36,168 bases of DNA from Saccoglossus kowalevskii (Eukaryota > Hemichordata > Enteropneusta > Harrimaniidae), in contig NW_003145290.1 of assembly GCF_000003605.2 (NCBI RefSeq), positions 257,418 through 293,585 on the forward strand, given 5' to 3'. Positions 1 to 9,815 of this stretch are shown in pieces (positions within the stretch are counted from its first letter, which is position 1; each line of letters begins with the position of its first letter). The notes under the pieces were generated by a model. That model was not told the DNA's origin. It did not search any database and saw nothing but the letters and a program-made list of their open reading frames with translations. A program made the translations under genes and the position numbers.

Positions 1-1204
1 TATGACATTGCAAACCTAAAATACTATTATCCACTAAAACAGTCTCTATGGCGGTGCACTACATCAAAAACAAAACATGGCATACTTTTAATATTGCTTA
101 TATATACTTGTTTTGTCTAATGTTTTCATTAATTATTCAATTTCTGTACTTCATGTGTTTGTACACTGAGCTGAATAATTAAGATGATGTTTCGAAGCAA
201 TGTTTTAACCCCCTCCCTCCCCCATATGACTTTTTTAGTTTGCAAAGCTGTACCTTCCAAATCTTTAGTTGTTTATGCATAGACGGTCTTTGGTTATAAA
301 TTATTTACTTTCCAGTCATTTTTTGAAGCGTAAGCCTTTGTCATACTTTCGGCTGTGGTGACTTCCTGTCACTATGCTTTTGTTTCTTTTTGGTTAGCTA
401 AACCATGGCTAAGTTCCATGGCTAAACCTATGAACGCTTGTTAAAAATCACACATGGAAGTAAGAGTTTATAATGGAATAGCAAGTAATCTAATCTATTC
501 CTGAAATTGTAAAATTATATATAGTGTTATCTGGCAATGTAAAAATAAACTTCTAGAAATGTGTTATTCAGTTCAAAAAATAAACTAGCTGCATGCAGAA
601 TCTCAGAGAAACAATTGCATATACATGCAGGAATGGACGGATGTTGCAGCAGCAGAAGTTTTGGCCTGGACATTCCAGTCGCATTTTTAAAATGATTTTA
701 AATAATGTATGTATTCTTAACAAACTATTACATGAGAGGGGCCAGAGCATGAAATAATATTTTAGTTTTGAAAACTATACAAAGATGTGTGTTCCAGTTC
801 AGTAATTTAATACCTTTGATGAGCCATTATTAATAGCACACTAAGGGTTAGATTTGAATAGATTCCTAGTGAGATTGGTGCATTCTTAATTCAAAAAAAC
901 TTAAAAAGTTTTACTGCTACTAAATTATACATATGTTTGGTATAATTTATTGTAAAACATTAATGTTGTTGTGAAAATAGTTTTTTACAAAACAGAAAAA
1001 AAATGTCAAAATAGTTTCCATTGTTATTTAAATGTACTCATCAGGGAGCTAATCCATTACAAAACATCACTAATCCACAGTAGTCTGGTTTCAGGCTACA
1101 CCAAGTCACAGTCCTTAGAGGGACTTTGACCAAGTGCAGGCTAAAGATTTAAGCTAATCCCAAATGTTTGCATATCAGCTAAACTCGATTGTATTCACTC
1201 ACAG
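1..1204. other. AT-rich non-coding DNA
   Basis: No convincing exon or RNA gene is visible on either strand. The open frames are short and lack splice context. There is a C-rich run near 210-222 and a duplicated CCATGGCTAA word near 404-425. It could be intergenic DNA or an upstream intron of the receptor gene whose recognised exons begin at 4392. Confidence 0.6.
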
Positions 1205-1438
1205 GAGGGCCCAACAGTTATAGCACAGGCCACAGTGTTGAGGGTCTGTGCACTGGCTAAAGAACACCCAAACTTGTTTCCCAAGGGAGGCAGCAATTAT
1301 GAACAAACAATTAAACAGCAATGGTACAGTGCCATAACTACGCTGTTAACCGAAATAAACCAACCACAAATTATCGAACCAACCACCATATATTTTTCTC
1401 CTTTAATATTTTTTTTTCATTCCTTTTCCATGTTTTAT
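1205..1438 (+). CDS. Unidentified open block (possible exon or transposon ORF remnant)
   Basis: The frame is open from an AG acceptor-like site (TTCACTCACAG) at 1204 to a TGA at 1439-1441. The first 60 or so residues are well mixed and hydrophilic, unlike the low-complexity random frames nearby, and include the segment LAKEHPNLFPKGGSNYEQ. The pattern of hydrophobic residues, then EHPxLF, Y and QQWYSAI loosely recalls MADF or Myb/SANT-like DNA-binding domains, but I do not recognise a family. The last 15 residues are Phe-rich and probably not coding. PIF/Harbinger elements carry a Myb/SANT-like second ORF, and a Harbinger-like transposase remnant lies just downstream on the other strand, so both could come from one dead element. 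That link is inference. Confidence 0.25.
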
Positions 1439-1489
1439 TGATTTATAATGCTTATTTTTTTTATTAATATCACCAGTTTTTTCAACTGT

Positions 1490-1700
1490 TTTTTTTTAAA
1501 CCATTGTGGTGCTTCCGATACAAGTTTGCTGATAGTTGATAGAATGGCATGCTCGCGCATGCGAAACACCATATCTTCGACTTCTGGAGTACTCGTCTAC
1601 TAGTATCCCACCAGTCATTACTCCGTATACGCTTCCACACTGATTGGGTCGCTGTAGTAGAGCATACAACAAATTTGGTTCGTTGTCTACGACATGCACT
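1490..1700 (-). pseudogene. Decayed PIF/Harbinger-like transposase fragment
   Basis: One minus-strand frame contains the segment VWKRIRSNDWWD. After a frame change of the kind a small indel makes, another minus frame continues with EDMVFRMREHAILSTISKL. The order W-x-R-x-RS-xx-WW followed some 20 residues later by FRM and a hydrophobic helix resembles the N-terminal part of HARBI1-type transposases, where an RSxxWW box precedes an ENFRMSRxTFxxL helix. The DDE catalytic region is not visible, the frame is broken, and the copy degenerates into a T-rich run near 1490. No terminal inverted repeats were found. It is judged an old inactive fragment. The similarity is short, so chance cannot be excluded. 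Confidence 0.35.
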
Positions 1701-1919
1701 AATAAAACTCTGCATTCTGTAACGCCGTTATATACTGTTCCTGTGCATCAAAATAAATCAGTCCGCCTTCGCTCGTGTTCCAGTGCACGTTGCTTCATAA
1801 ATTTGAACGAAACATGTCATCAGCAGAAATTTTGCGTTCGTAAACAGACTGGCCCTCCCAATGCGTGGACTCAATTGGGTCGAGTCAAAATGCAAACATC
1901 AGCTTAAATCTTAGCGAGT

Positions 1920-2431
1920 ACTTCATGTAGCATGAACACTTCTATTGTCCAGCATTATAATATCGTGAGCAAACAAACATGCCATTCACTGCTAAGTCAG
2001 CTAGCTACACACATGGAGCTCTATGCTAGACCCCCCCCCATATAACTTACTGAACCACCCAACACCGTTTTGTACACATGCTAGTAGTTGTGGAATATTT
2101 TCACAGATATTTTTCATATCGCATTAAACCATTCACAATAGAGAAAATAGCAGAATATAAAAATGAAGCAGAGCATCATGGGTATTTTTTAGTTGATTGT
2201 GTTTAAGCCACTTTAAAATCACCTTCCATCGACCATTCAACATAAACTTCTACAGTTTCTAACACACAATATGAAAAGTCACTGGTTAAGTATTTCAATG
2301 TAAAATGTTATAGTTTGGGTGTATTTGAAGACTGAACTTTAGTTTTTTGTCATTATTAAAATGGGAATTTTGTTTATGTTTGAGCTTAACCCCACTCATA
2401 AAGACAGGCTCTTTTTTCGGATTAATAACTC
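1920..2431. other. Non-coding DNA
   Basis: AT-rich sequence with a short poly-C run near 2031-2039. No exon, RNA gene or repeat unit could be supported. Confidence 0.55.
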
Positions 2432-2504
2432 GCTGTTTATGTGACTTTTTGGAGTAACTCCCTGTGACTTTTTGGAGTAACCAGCTGTTTATGTGACTTT
2501 TTTT
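2432..2504. repeat. Short imperfect tandem repeat, about 25-50 bp unit
   Basis: The words GCTGTTTATGTGACTTTTT and TGTGACTTTTTGGAGTAAC each occur twice here and interleave, giving three partly overlapping copies of a TGTGACTTTTT core. It is a local tandem duplication with no sign of coding. Confidence 0.6.
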
Positions 2505-3150
2505 GGTGGAAAGTCAGTTGCTGAGTATTTTGGGGGTTGCACACTGTTCAAATGTTCAGTAGTGAATGTCTTGCTTGTTTGTTCAAGGTATTATAATGAT
2601 AGACATTGCCTTTATAAGAACAGGAAGTAGTACAGAGTCTCATTGTCAGTCCATTTTTATCTCAAGAATAATGTCACAGAATGTGCTTGTATTGATTGTC
2701 AAGTTTAGTATAGTTATGAATAAGAATAGTTATGAATATAATAGTTAAATTTTCAAATGGACATCAAGTACAATGGTATTTTGGGTGATTAGCCTGGGCT
2801 CATGTTTGCACAAACTTCGTTAGCGCCCGTGATAAGGGTCTAGACCGTATTTTGAAAACAGGTCATCTTCTATGTTTTAATAACCTATTGCATTACACTA
2901 TATATTATTAAGTCAACAATATCAAGTGCATGATCTGTTGTCATTTTAAAAACAAATTAACCCAAAACTTCATATTTTTTCAAGATATATAATTCCATAT
3001 TTCAAAATTTTTCAAAATCTTGTATTTTACGTTTACCTACAATTGTACTGGCTTAAAATTGAAGCAAACTGAAGCGAGGGAAGGAACAAAGAGGAGAGCT
3101 GTCAATCCCATGTGCCATTACCGGGTATATCTGTGACGTGAAAAAAATGA

Positions 3151-3382
3151 CCATTTTATTCATGTAATGAAAAATAAAATGATCATTATAATACCCATTA
3201 AAAAAATAGATTGTCACCCACTCCATCATTAAATAAAAAAATACTATTATTCTGACCAGTGTAAAAATAGTGGTCATTATAACTACCAGTTTGAAAATAC
3301 TGGTCAATATTTTGACCATTAAAAAAGGTCTGGTTGATATTCTGGCCATTAAAAAAATAGTGGCCATTATAATGGCCAGAAG
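3151..3382. repeat. 30-bp minisatellite whose units are dyads
   Basis: Units start every 30 bases at 3181, 3211, 3241, 3271, 3301, 3331 and 3361, with a degenerate copy before 3181. The later units follow a pattern of TGGTCA, an AT-rich centre, TGACCA, then an A-rich linker. The last copy holds a perfect 18-bp palindrome, TGGCCATTATAATGGCCA (3361-3378). Because 30 is a multiple of 3 the array stays open on the minus strand, which explains the long spurious frame there. Confidence 0.8.
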
Positions 3383-3399
3383 TGACTTTTTAAAGGGGT

Positions 3400-4289
3400 C
3401 TGAGGAGTGTAAAAAACAGAGTTAAAGTAAAATGAAAAATTATTATAACCTCCTCACTAACCTAAAAGCACAAATAAATATTCAAAAGTTTTGAAAATTA
3501 AAACTTTCCGAAACGCGACGGAATTTCCGAAAGTAATCCGGACGCTGTTACATATACTATGTTGTCAGGAAAATCTAACCGGGCGAGTCGTGTAATAAAC
3601 ATTAGTGTAAAGTTTAAAGGAGTGAACATGCATGCACCTTGACATTTTGACTTTGAACTTGAAATATAACTAAGTATTTGGGTACATTTGTAACACGTGT
3701 GCTAATAACCTTCTGACCCCATACCGTACAGGCATTGATAATTGAGCTGATCGATAACGTGCCATTTAAAGGTTGACAACTCGAAGTAAATGACATTTGA
3801 CTTCGATTGACAAAATAGGAATGAACGATATTTAAATTCACTACTACTTTATAATCCACAATTTGATTGGTAGAACAAGTGATAAAAACATAACTTGATT
3901 AGATAGTGAATGGATATTAACCTTCCATAAACAGACGTATGTAATTCAATTGCGCGAGTAATTCAATTAATTACGCGAGTCATGTTGCAAAAAGCTATTT
4001 TAAATGTGTGTCATGCCGTTGTCTATGTGTAGAATTGGGTTCGCTCTACAGTATGAAATACACTGATAACACGGGGAAGTATGCTATGCATATACCCCGA
4101 GGCTCTTTTTTTTAGTATTCACTACGGAAGTAACGTTGTTATCACAATCAACTGTAACTGCATTGTATAGTAAACCTAGTCTACCACTGTGATATGTGTA
4201 CATGTAACATCTGTACCGATGTTGTTGGCATCCTTAGATAAGTGCGTTTTCTTTGTAAATACGGCAATACTAATATTGCCAGAGATACG
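3400..4289. other. Non-coding DNA upstream of the receptor exons
   Basis: No exon could be supported. There is a small hairpin-like sequence around 4073-4103 (GGGG, AAGTATG, then CATATACCCC). The exon that should precede the TM1 exon, encoding the last EGF-like part of the ectodomain, was looked for here and not found. Confidence 0.5.

Positions 4290-4372
<83 letters not shown>
4290..4372. repeat. (AAAT)n microsatellite, about 20 units
   Basis: An uninterrupted AAAT tetranucleotide tract of roughly 82 bp. Its 3' end is 19 bp from the splice acceptor of the receptor's TM1 exon, so the branch-point region of that intron must lie in or beside the repeat. A reverse-oriented counterpart lies at 22685-22812 beside a degenerate copy of the same exon. 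Confidence 0.95.
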
Positions 4373-4373
<1 letters not shown>

Positions 4374-4391
4374 AATGTTTATTCTCTCTAG

Positions 4392-4563
4392 ATATTATGA
4401 CTGTTTGCCTTGCCGAGCAGGATGTGACGAATGTAAAGACTACAGTCCATGTTTTGTGCAACAGAACGTTATATTAAAAACAATTATAGTGGCTATCAAT
4501 GGCATTCCAATGCTTGCACTGTTTGGATTCTTTTTATTCACTTTTAAACAAAGAGAAAACAAG
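4392..4563 (+). CDS. GPR158/179-like class C GPCR: exon with Cys-rich stalk and TM1
   Basis: This is the first recognised exon of a receptor spanning 4392-9285. It encodes a stalk with five cysteines (CLPC, GC, DEC, then SPCFVQ) followed at once by TM1 (ILKTIIVAINGIPMLALFGF) and the start of the first cytoplasmic loop (FKQRENK). The CxPCxxGCxxCxxxxPCFVQ signature before TM1 is typical of GPR158/GPR179 and their invertebrate relatives, where it links the Cache/EGF-like ectodomain to the seven-helix bundle. The acceptor is TTCTCTCTAG (4382-4391) and the donor is AAG|GTAAGC (4564). The exon starts with one base completing a split codon and ends in phase 0. An internally deleted inverted copy is found at 22580-22688. 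The upstream ectodomain exons are not visible. Confidence 0.9.
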
Positions 4564-5677
4564 GTAAGCTGGTATAATTCTTTGTTCATCCTTATTTTCA
4601 GGCAGTTATATTTAGGGTATCTAATGCCTTTATGACAATTTATATTTTATTTATCACATTTATAAATTTCAAAATTTGAAAAAAACAATGACAAGAATAT
4701 CTTCATTCATATGGCTCGTTCCATCTCATGAATGATGTTACCTTCAAAATGTATTATACATTTTTGTTTAGTCGATCTGTTAATCTATTTAGGGTTTAGA
4801 AACTGGCGACATGTTAACAGGTAAACAATATATCCCGTGCCCCTTGCACATGTCATGTCAATTTGTACATTATGGGAAGAATTTCTATGTTTTGCCAAGA
4901 TTAAGTTAGAAGGATGTATTTAGCGACAAAACGTGGCTTGTTTTTATCTTAAAACGTTCAGTATATATTGGATACATTGTGATTCACCATATGTCAAACA
5001 AAATGCCATATGACGTCTTTGGAGACGGAGACAATCTCACATTGTGTTCAAGGACAAATTTACCAATATTGAGAGTGTGATATGCATTTACAGTGAGGCA
5101 TTGTCTCTCGTTCATACTTATTTGCATTTCATTGCACGACAAATTAATTATAACACCTTACATTGAATGTCCTTTATATTAGAAATAATTGATATTAAAA
5201 TATATATGAAAGAAGATTATATTTTAACAATACACTATTGAATTTGTTCACGCATGATCGTCGATTTTTATTTTAAAAAAGTTCCAGTCATAAACTGTGA
5301 AAATATCCCTGTAGAGGGAGGAACATTTCTGAAACTTTGTTTTACCAGTACTATATTATAATATGAATAATTAAATACACATATATCAGATAATACAATG
5401 ATTAACAGTCAACAGGGCAGTGAAGTCGATAGTAAAACCATTGTTTGTGTTATCCTATTTTACTGGCATCCATAATAAATTAATAAACAGACTTATGGAA
5501 TTTGCCATTGACGTCATAATATAACTGGCCCTATCTTTAAGGTATGCGATATGAGTCCACGTAGGAACATTATCATCAGTTTAAATATTGCAATACAATT
5601 CGAATGCGTGAGGGAATTTCAGTTTATCTCCCGTTGAAATTAATGACAGGAATTATCTTATGTTTACGTCTTCATAG
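4564..5677 (+). other. Receptor intron after the TM1 exon
   Basis: AT-rich, 1114 bp, GTAAGC at the 5' end and TTCATAG at the 3' end. No coding or RNA feature is seen inside. The first 50 or so bases are also present in the inverted copy near 22580. Confidence 0.75.
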
Positions 5678-5746
5678 GTCGTCAAAGCTGCCAGTCCAGG
5701 CCTATTGTATGTTATCTTGATTGGTGCCTTCATTATTTATTCAGGG
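5678..5746 (+). CDS. GPR158/179-like GPCR: TM2 exon
   Basis: A 69-bp exon, phase 0 at both ends, encoding 23 residues with the segment ASPGLLYVILIGAFIIYSG, which is TM2 of the receptor. The basic VVK before it closes the first intracellular loop. The acceptor is CTTCATAG and the donor GTAAGT. The KAASPGLL start matches the family pattern in which a basic loop leads into a small-residue and leucine-rich TM2. It joins in frame to the exons on both sides. Confidence 0.88.
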
Positions 5747-6025
5747 GTAAGTGGAAAATCAAGGAACGATATATGCATATGTTGCACGCCAAGACTCGGC
5801 AATTGAATTGAACGTTATAAATAATAGAACATGACAGTTATAAATGTTGGTAACACAGAAAACTCCCACTTCACACGAATTATACAAATCCTCGTTTTAA
5901 ATACCTTCAATGGAATGGGAAAATCCTATTATTGTATTCTAATACATTGTACAGGCAAACACATGCACACTTCACTTACGAACAACGGCAATAATATAAT
6001 AAATATATTATCATTAATATCCTAG

Positions 6026-6135
6026 ATAATAATAGAATATTTCACTCCAAACTATGTCACATGCGTTCTTTCGCCATGGGTTCATCATATTGGATTTGCC
6101 TTGGCTTATGGAGCATTACTTTTCAAAACTTGGAG
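6026..6135 (+). CDS. GPR158/179-like GPCR: first extracellular loop and TM3 exon
   Basis: Encodes the short first extracellular loop (IEYFTPNYVTCVLSPW) and TM3 (HHIGFALAYGALLFKTW). The cysteine in YVTC sits at the outer end of TM3, where class C receptors carry the disulfide partner of an ECL2 cysteine; that partner is the C of WVC in the next exon. The acceptor is ATATCCTAG and the donor GTATGT. The exon ends two bases into a codon that the next exon completes as Arg. The LSPWxHHIGFALAYGALLFK pattern agrees with GPR158-type TM3. Confidence 0.9.
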
Positions 6136-6623
6136 GTATGTGCATATGAAAAGGTATTAAAATATATCGACATATTTCATCTACAATGTATATTCGAATG
6201 TATGCATGGAGAGGTATAACTAGAAATAACTCCGTATACTACTATCTCGTGTGAGCAGAGCTAACGAGAGCGGAATTAAAATAAGCTATATGATAAGACT
6301 AATTTCATTACTAAATGACTGTGAGTGCTTATTAAAGAACACCATTAAAGTTACGTGCCCCAGAATTATCCGCTCTCCATAGCCGATTATTTATGTTTGG
6401 GGAGGTGCATTCATGAGCCTTTCATCGTATTTTCTGTCTGATGATGTCATTAACACATAGTGGCTCGTTGTATGAGAACGAATTTTCCATTCACAGTTGC
6501 GATGAATGAAATCCTGCGCAAAGTAACATCTAGTACTAGTATCAAACACATATTACTCACAGACGTTTCAGCAACGAAAATATGCAATCACCGAAATTGC
6601 TTCCTATTTTTTATCGATTACAG

Positions 6624-6838
6624 AATTACTGTCATATTCAGAGTCAGGAGCGCCAAACCAATACGCATTAAGGATTCACAATTATACATCAAAATCATCA
6701 TTTTAACGACAGTGTTGGTACTGTATCTGTCGGTTTGGACAGCTTTGAACAGAGTAAAGGCAGTCATCCGATACAACGAGGATGGACTAAAATACTGGGT
6801 GTGTACTTTCGATGGCTGGCATTATGGAGGAATGGCAT
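6624..6838 (+). CDS. GPR158/179-like GPCR: second cytoplasmic loop, TM4 and ECL2 exon
   Basis: A 215-bp exon that completes the split Arg codon and encodes the basic second intracellular loop (RVRSAKPIRIKDSQ), TM4 (YIKIIILTTVLVLYLSVWTA) and the second extracellular loop ending WVCTFDGWHYGGMA. The ECL2 Cys is the expected disulfide partner of the TM3 Cys. The basic ICL2 is the main G-protein or RGS-facing loop in this class. The acceptor follows ATCGATTACAG and the donor is GTAAGT at 6839. The exon ends one base into a codon. An in-frame ATG at 6460 lies upstream in the intron and is not the start of the protein. Confidence 0.92.
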
Positions 6839-7990
6839 GTAAGTTATTGTTACTCATACAGCCTTGTCAAATGCATATTACTATTCAAACATAGGAAAAA
6901 GTTCGACTATTCACGATTTTGTTCTCACATGATCTAAGTGGAGAGTACAACTTTCCCCTTACTATTTAAAAATGGGGCATTTTTTAAGCAGCAACACCGT
7001 GTATTCGAACAATACGGCAACCGAGGAGGGGCTTTTCAAAAAGTGGCACGTCTTTTGTATTGTATGGATTTACATGGATTTACATTTCAAAATTAATGTG
7101 CATTTGTAATTTCACATTTTAAAATGAATTTTGCATTTTCACTTCAGTTTTGACAATTAGTTTTATTTTGATTTCGATTTGCTGAGACTGGGATTCACAA
7201 AAGAAAGTAAGACACAGAAATTGTCGGATTTCTACAAAAGAAGTTACGTAACACACAGTCAGCGATTGAGCTGCAAAAACACACACCCAAAACTCGTAGT
7301 ATTCCTTCGTTAAAGTAGGAAAACTCGAACGCTATCAGTAGTTATACCACTTTTTGCCTCGTGTCCATTGTTCTAGGTATGACGCTTATTTCGATGGCGG
7401 AAAGTTTTGTTCGGAATCCTCAGACAGTATTCACTAGTTCTCTCACCTTGACAGTATTTAATAAGAAAGTATTTGTGACGGAATACTGAATAATAATTAG
7501 AATACATTTTTTTTATTTTAAACAAAGAAAAAAGGAGAGGAGATGTGCCTGTTACCGGGGCGCGATATCTTGTTCGCACATGCGCGGGCCGACTTTTTTT
7601 ATGTTTCATAAAAAAAATCGCATCAGCGCATCGTTTTTTTAAAAAAAATTTGGACTCTTTGGCCTTATCGCACCCCTACTGATTCATTAATGTATCCGTT
7701 AATTCCTGTTAACGTACACGTATGAGTACGATATTAGTTACCAGTCTGTTTGGGGTCTCGGTTCTAGTGAACGTTCGTTTACTGGACTCTCAAACATAGG
7801 TTAGCGTTGTTCGAAGTAATTTGAGGACGCACGTGAACACCGTATATGCTTCCCTACATGTGAACAAAGCGACCACGCAATCACCTTCAATCGATTTTGC
7901 AAAGTGCATATCATTCATATAGTACATTCTTGCGTAACATATTTTTCATTCGGTATGTAATAATGATGTTTGTCTCCGTATTCCTTTTAG
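6839..7990 (+). other. Receptor intron between the TM4 and TM5 exons
   Basis: 1152 bp, GTAAGT to TTCCTTTTAG. It contains a CpG-richer patch near 7555-7590 and A/T runs near 7605-7650 but no exon or RNA gene that can be supported. Confidence 0.75.
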
Positions 7991-8129
7991 TGGAGCTGGC
8001 GTTACTAATTTGGGGTGTATATCTATGCATTCGAGTACGAAAAGCGCCATCACAGTTCAATGAAAGCCAATATATCAGCCTTGCAATTTACAATGAGACA
8101 CTTCTTACTTTATTCCTAATAGTTATCAG
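7991..8129 (+). CDS. GPR158/179-like GPCR: TM5, third cytoplasmic loop and TM6 exon
   Basis: Completes a Leu codon and encodes TM5 (ELALLIWGVYLCIRV), the short third intracellular loop (RKAPSQFNESQY) and TM6 (ISLAIYNETLLTLFLIVI). The WGVYLCxxVRxxPSxFxExxYxxxAxxNE arrangement is the most diagnostic stretch for the GPR158/GPR179 group and is what fixes the identification. The acceptor is ATTCCTTTTAG and the donor AG|GTACGT. The exon enters and leaves in the middle of codons, and both joins keep the frame. Confidence 0.95.
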
Positions 8130-8369
8130 GTACGTTATTTAGATTTAAAGTGCAGACAGATATTTCAACTTCTATAACTGTATACTCGTATAAAGCCCGA
8201 TTCCTATATTGTGCGCCTGTCAAACAGTGTAATCAAAACCATTTTTTTTAATAAACAAGCGATTGAACGAACAAAAATACAAACGTGAATGTTATAGAAT
8301 GAGTGATCTGAAATTAATATTTCTGATGGTATAATATTTCCATTTAACTGTTTTGTTTGATTATTTCAG

Positions 8370-8475
8370 AGTTATACTTCAGAACAATTCACGGACTGAG
8401 ATAATCTTTATTGTATCATTCGTACGGACACAGTTAACCGTAACATTTATGGTGACGCTTCTTTTCGGCTCAAAG
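8370..8475 (+). CDS. GPR158/179-like GPCR: third extracellular loop and TM7 exon
   Basis: Completes an Arg codon and encodes the short outer loop (VILQNNSRTE) and TM7 (IIFIVSFVRTQLTVTFMVTL), then LLFGSK at the inner face. The HLTVT-like element of GPR158 TM7 appears here as QLTVT. An Asn-Asn-Ser sequon is in the outer loop. The acceptor is TTATTTCAG and the donor is GTAATA at 8476. It ends in phase 0. Confidence 0.9.
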
Positions 8476-8585
8476 GTAATACTTAGTATTTTTACGTCAA
8501 AAGCCGGGTTAACACAGTTATAAAGTGGTAGATAAAACAGTTATCTCTTTTTTGTCATAACCCTGTCGCATGTACTCTCTGGTAG

Positions 8586-8765
8586 ATATTCCTGATTAGA
8601 AAACGAGCTAACGAGAGTGAAAACGAAAACAGGACAACAACAGGATTGACCGCAGCAGTGAAATTGGCCAACAAAAAACAAGCTGTAATAAACATGGACG
8701 CTGGAACGTCCGTGGAAGGCATCGAAGAACCCATTGAATTCAAGCGCGATAAGGAGGAAGTCCAG
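8586..8765 (+). CDS. GPR158/179-like GPCR: juxtamembrane cytoplasmic exon
   Basis: A 180-bp exon in phase 0 at both ends. It begins IFLIRKRANESENENR, the basic inner end of TM7, and continues through a charged tail with KLANKKQAV and EEPIEFKRDKEEVQ. The upstream AG at 8585 is chosen because using the AG at 8599-8600 brings an in-frame stop within four codons. The donor is CAG|GTCAGG (8766), weaker than the others in the gene, and is chosen because it joins in frame to a conserved segment in the last exon. Confidence 0.8.
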
Positions 8766-8946
8766 GTCAGGCAATGCCACACTTTCAAGACTTTCATTGC
8801 AATTATTCATCTTGTTTTTATTTTACGCTCTATCGACGAGATTTAAAAAGTGACCAAGTTATACGTTTTGTACATTCAATCCCAATAATGAAAAATACGA
8901 AGTTTGATTTTTTATGTTTCTTCACTGTTTCCCTCTTTATCTACAG

Positions 8947-9285
8947 GACGAACTTAAACGCATCTATGGCGAAATGGAATTTTATGCGGGACAGCTTAAA
9001 ATAATCAGTTCGCAGGTAGTTACCGATTCTCCCAGTGAACCCAGAAAAGCTACATCACTTACACGGGAGAAAAAGAAACAGACAAGCAAGTCGAAAGACG
9101 TGGAAACTAGTGGTCACCTCAGGACCCTTGATCCTGAACAATTGGAATTACAAGTTATTGGCGACATTAGTGCCGAAACCGTTAACTTACCAACACATAC
9201 AAGACGTCGGCAATCCAAATCAGAAATGCCTGGCGCTGAAAGTATATATATGTCAAACTGGGAGTTGAAAACAAAACCTGAATAA
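8947..9285 (+). CDS. GPR158/179-like GPCR: last exon with cytoplasmic helix and C terminus
   Basis: Encodes 112 residues and a TAA. It opens DELKRIYGEMEFYAGQLKII, matching the DELKKLYAQLE-type helix behind TM7 in GPR158, a region linked to RGS7-Gbeta5 recruitment in vertebrates. The rest is polar and basic (REKKKQTSKSK, HTRRRQSKSE) and ends in NWELKTKPE. Vertebrate GPR158 and GPR179 have much longer tails; this one is short and I see no VCPWE-type repeat. The acceptor is CTTTATCTACAG. The short tail could be genuine or an isoform end. Confidence 0.9.
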   Translation, partial: DELKRIYGEMEFYAGQLKIISSQVVTDSPSEPRKATSLTREKKKQTSKSKDVETSGHLRTLDPEQLELQVIGDISAETVNLPTHTRRRQSKSEMPGAESIYMSNWELKTKPE

Positions 9286-9815
9286 GAATATGCTTTTGTG
9301 AATTGTTTCAGTAAAACTCTGTGTTATTATGCACACACGTAAGTAGCAGTTTATCACTGTGACATTACAACGAACACAAATTGTAATAACTAAGGTATTA
9401 TTTAACAACAATTATGAAACAAAAATCATCTTACAACATATTGCATTTTCTTTGTTCGAAATTGATTCTTACTTTTTAATGATCTGTGATTGTAGTCTTT
9501 AGATAGATTGCAGCCATCAATAATCCGAGACACCTGCTACATGTTGTTTAAACAGAAACCTGCCACTGAATCTATAGTCTATTACGTACAACACAATTCA
9601 GGCTCGTTGTAGTGCTCTTCTATTTCAGTGCTAAACTAGGCCATCACCACGCATCAACGTGCACACCTTGTTAGTAAGAGGTGGACGTGACGAAACCCAC
9701 GCACTACATACACCACAGCAAGGTCGGTAATGATCATGCGACAAGATACACTCAACACTCTTCACATATATTTATAAAACATCACATCAATAAACTGGCC
9801 AGATAAATAATAAAT
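9286..9815 (+). other. Probable 3'UTR of the receptor gene
   Basis: Non-coding, AT-rich DNA follows the TAA at 9283-9285. The first good AATAAA on the plus strand is at 9789-9794, with further A/T-rich signals to about 9815, giving a 3'UTR of roughly 500 bp. The cleavage site is inferred only. Confidence 0.5.

Noticed and set aside
3053-3367. 104-codon minus-strand frame
   Set aside because: It stays open only because the minisatellite period is 30 bp, a multiple of three.
4270-4461. Minus-strand frame with repeated LFIY residues
   Set aside because: It is the translation of the (AAAT)n tract read backwards together with antisense of the real TM1 exon.
8541-8810. Two minus-strand frames over the receptor's juxtamembrane exon
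   Set aside because: Antisense shadows of the plus-strand coding exon.
9035-9268. Plus-strand frame in another phase within the last receptor exon
   Set aside because: Out of phase with the conserved DELKRIY start, which comes directly after a good acceptor.
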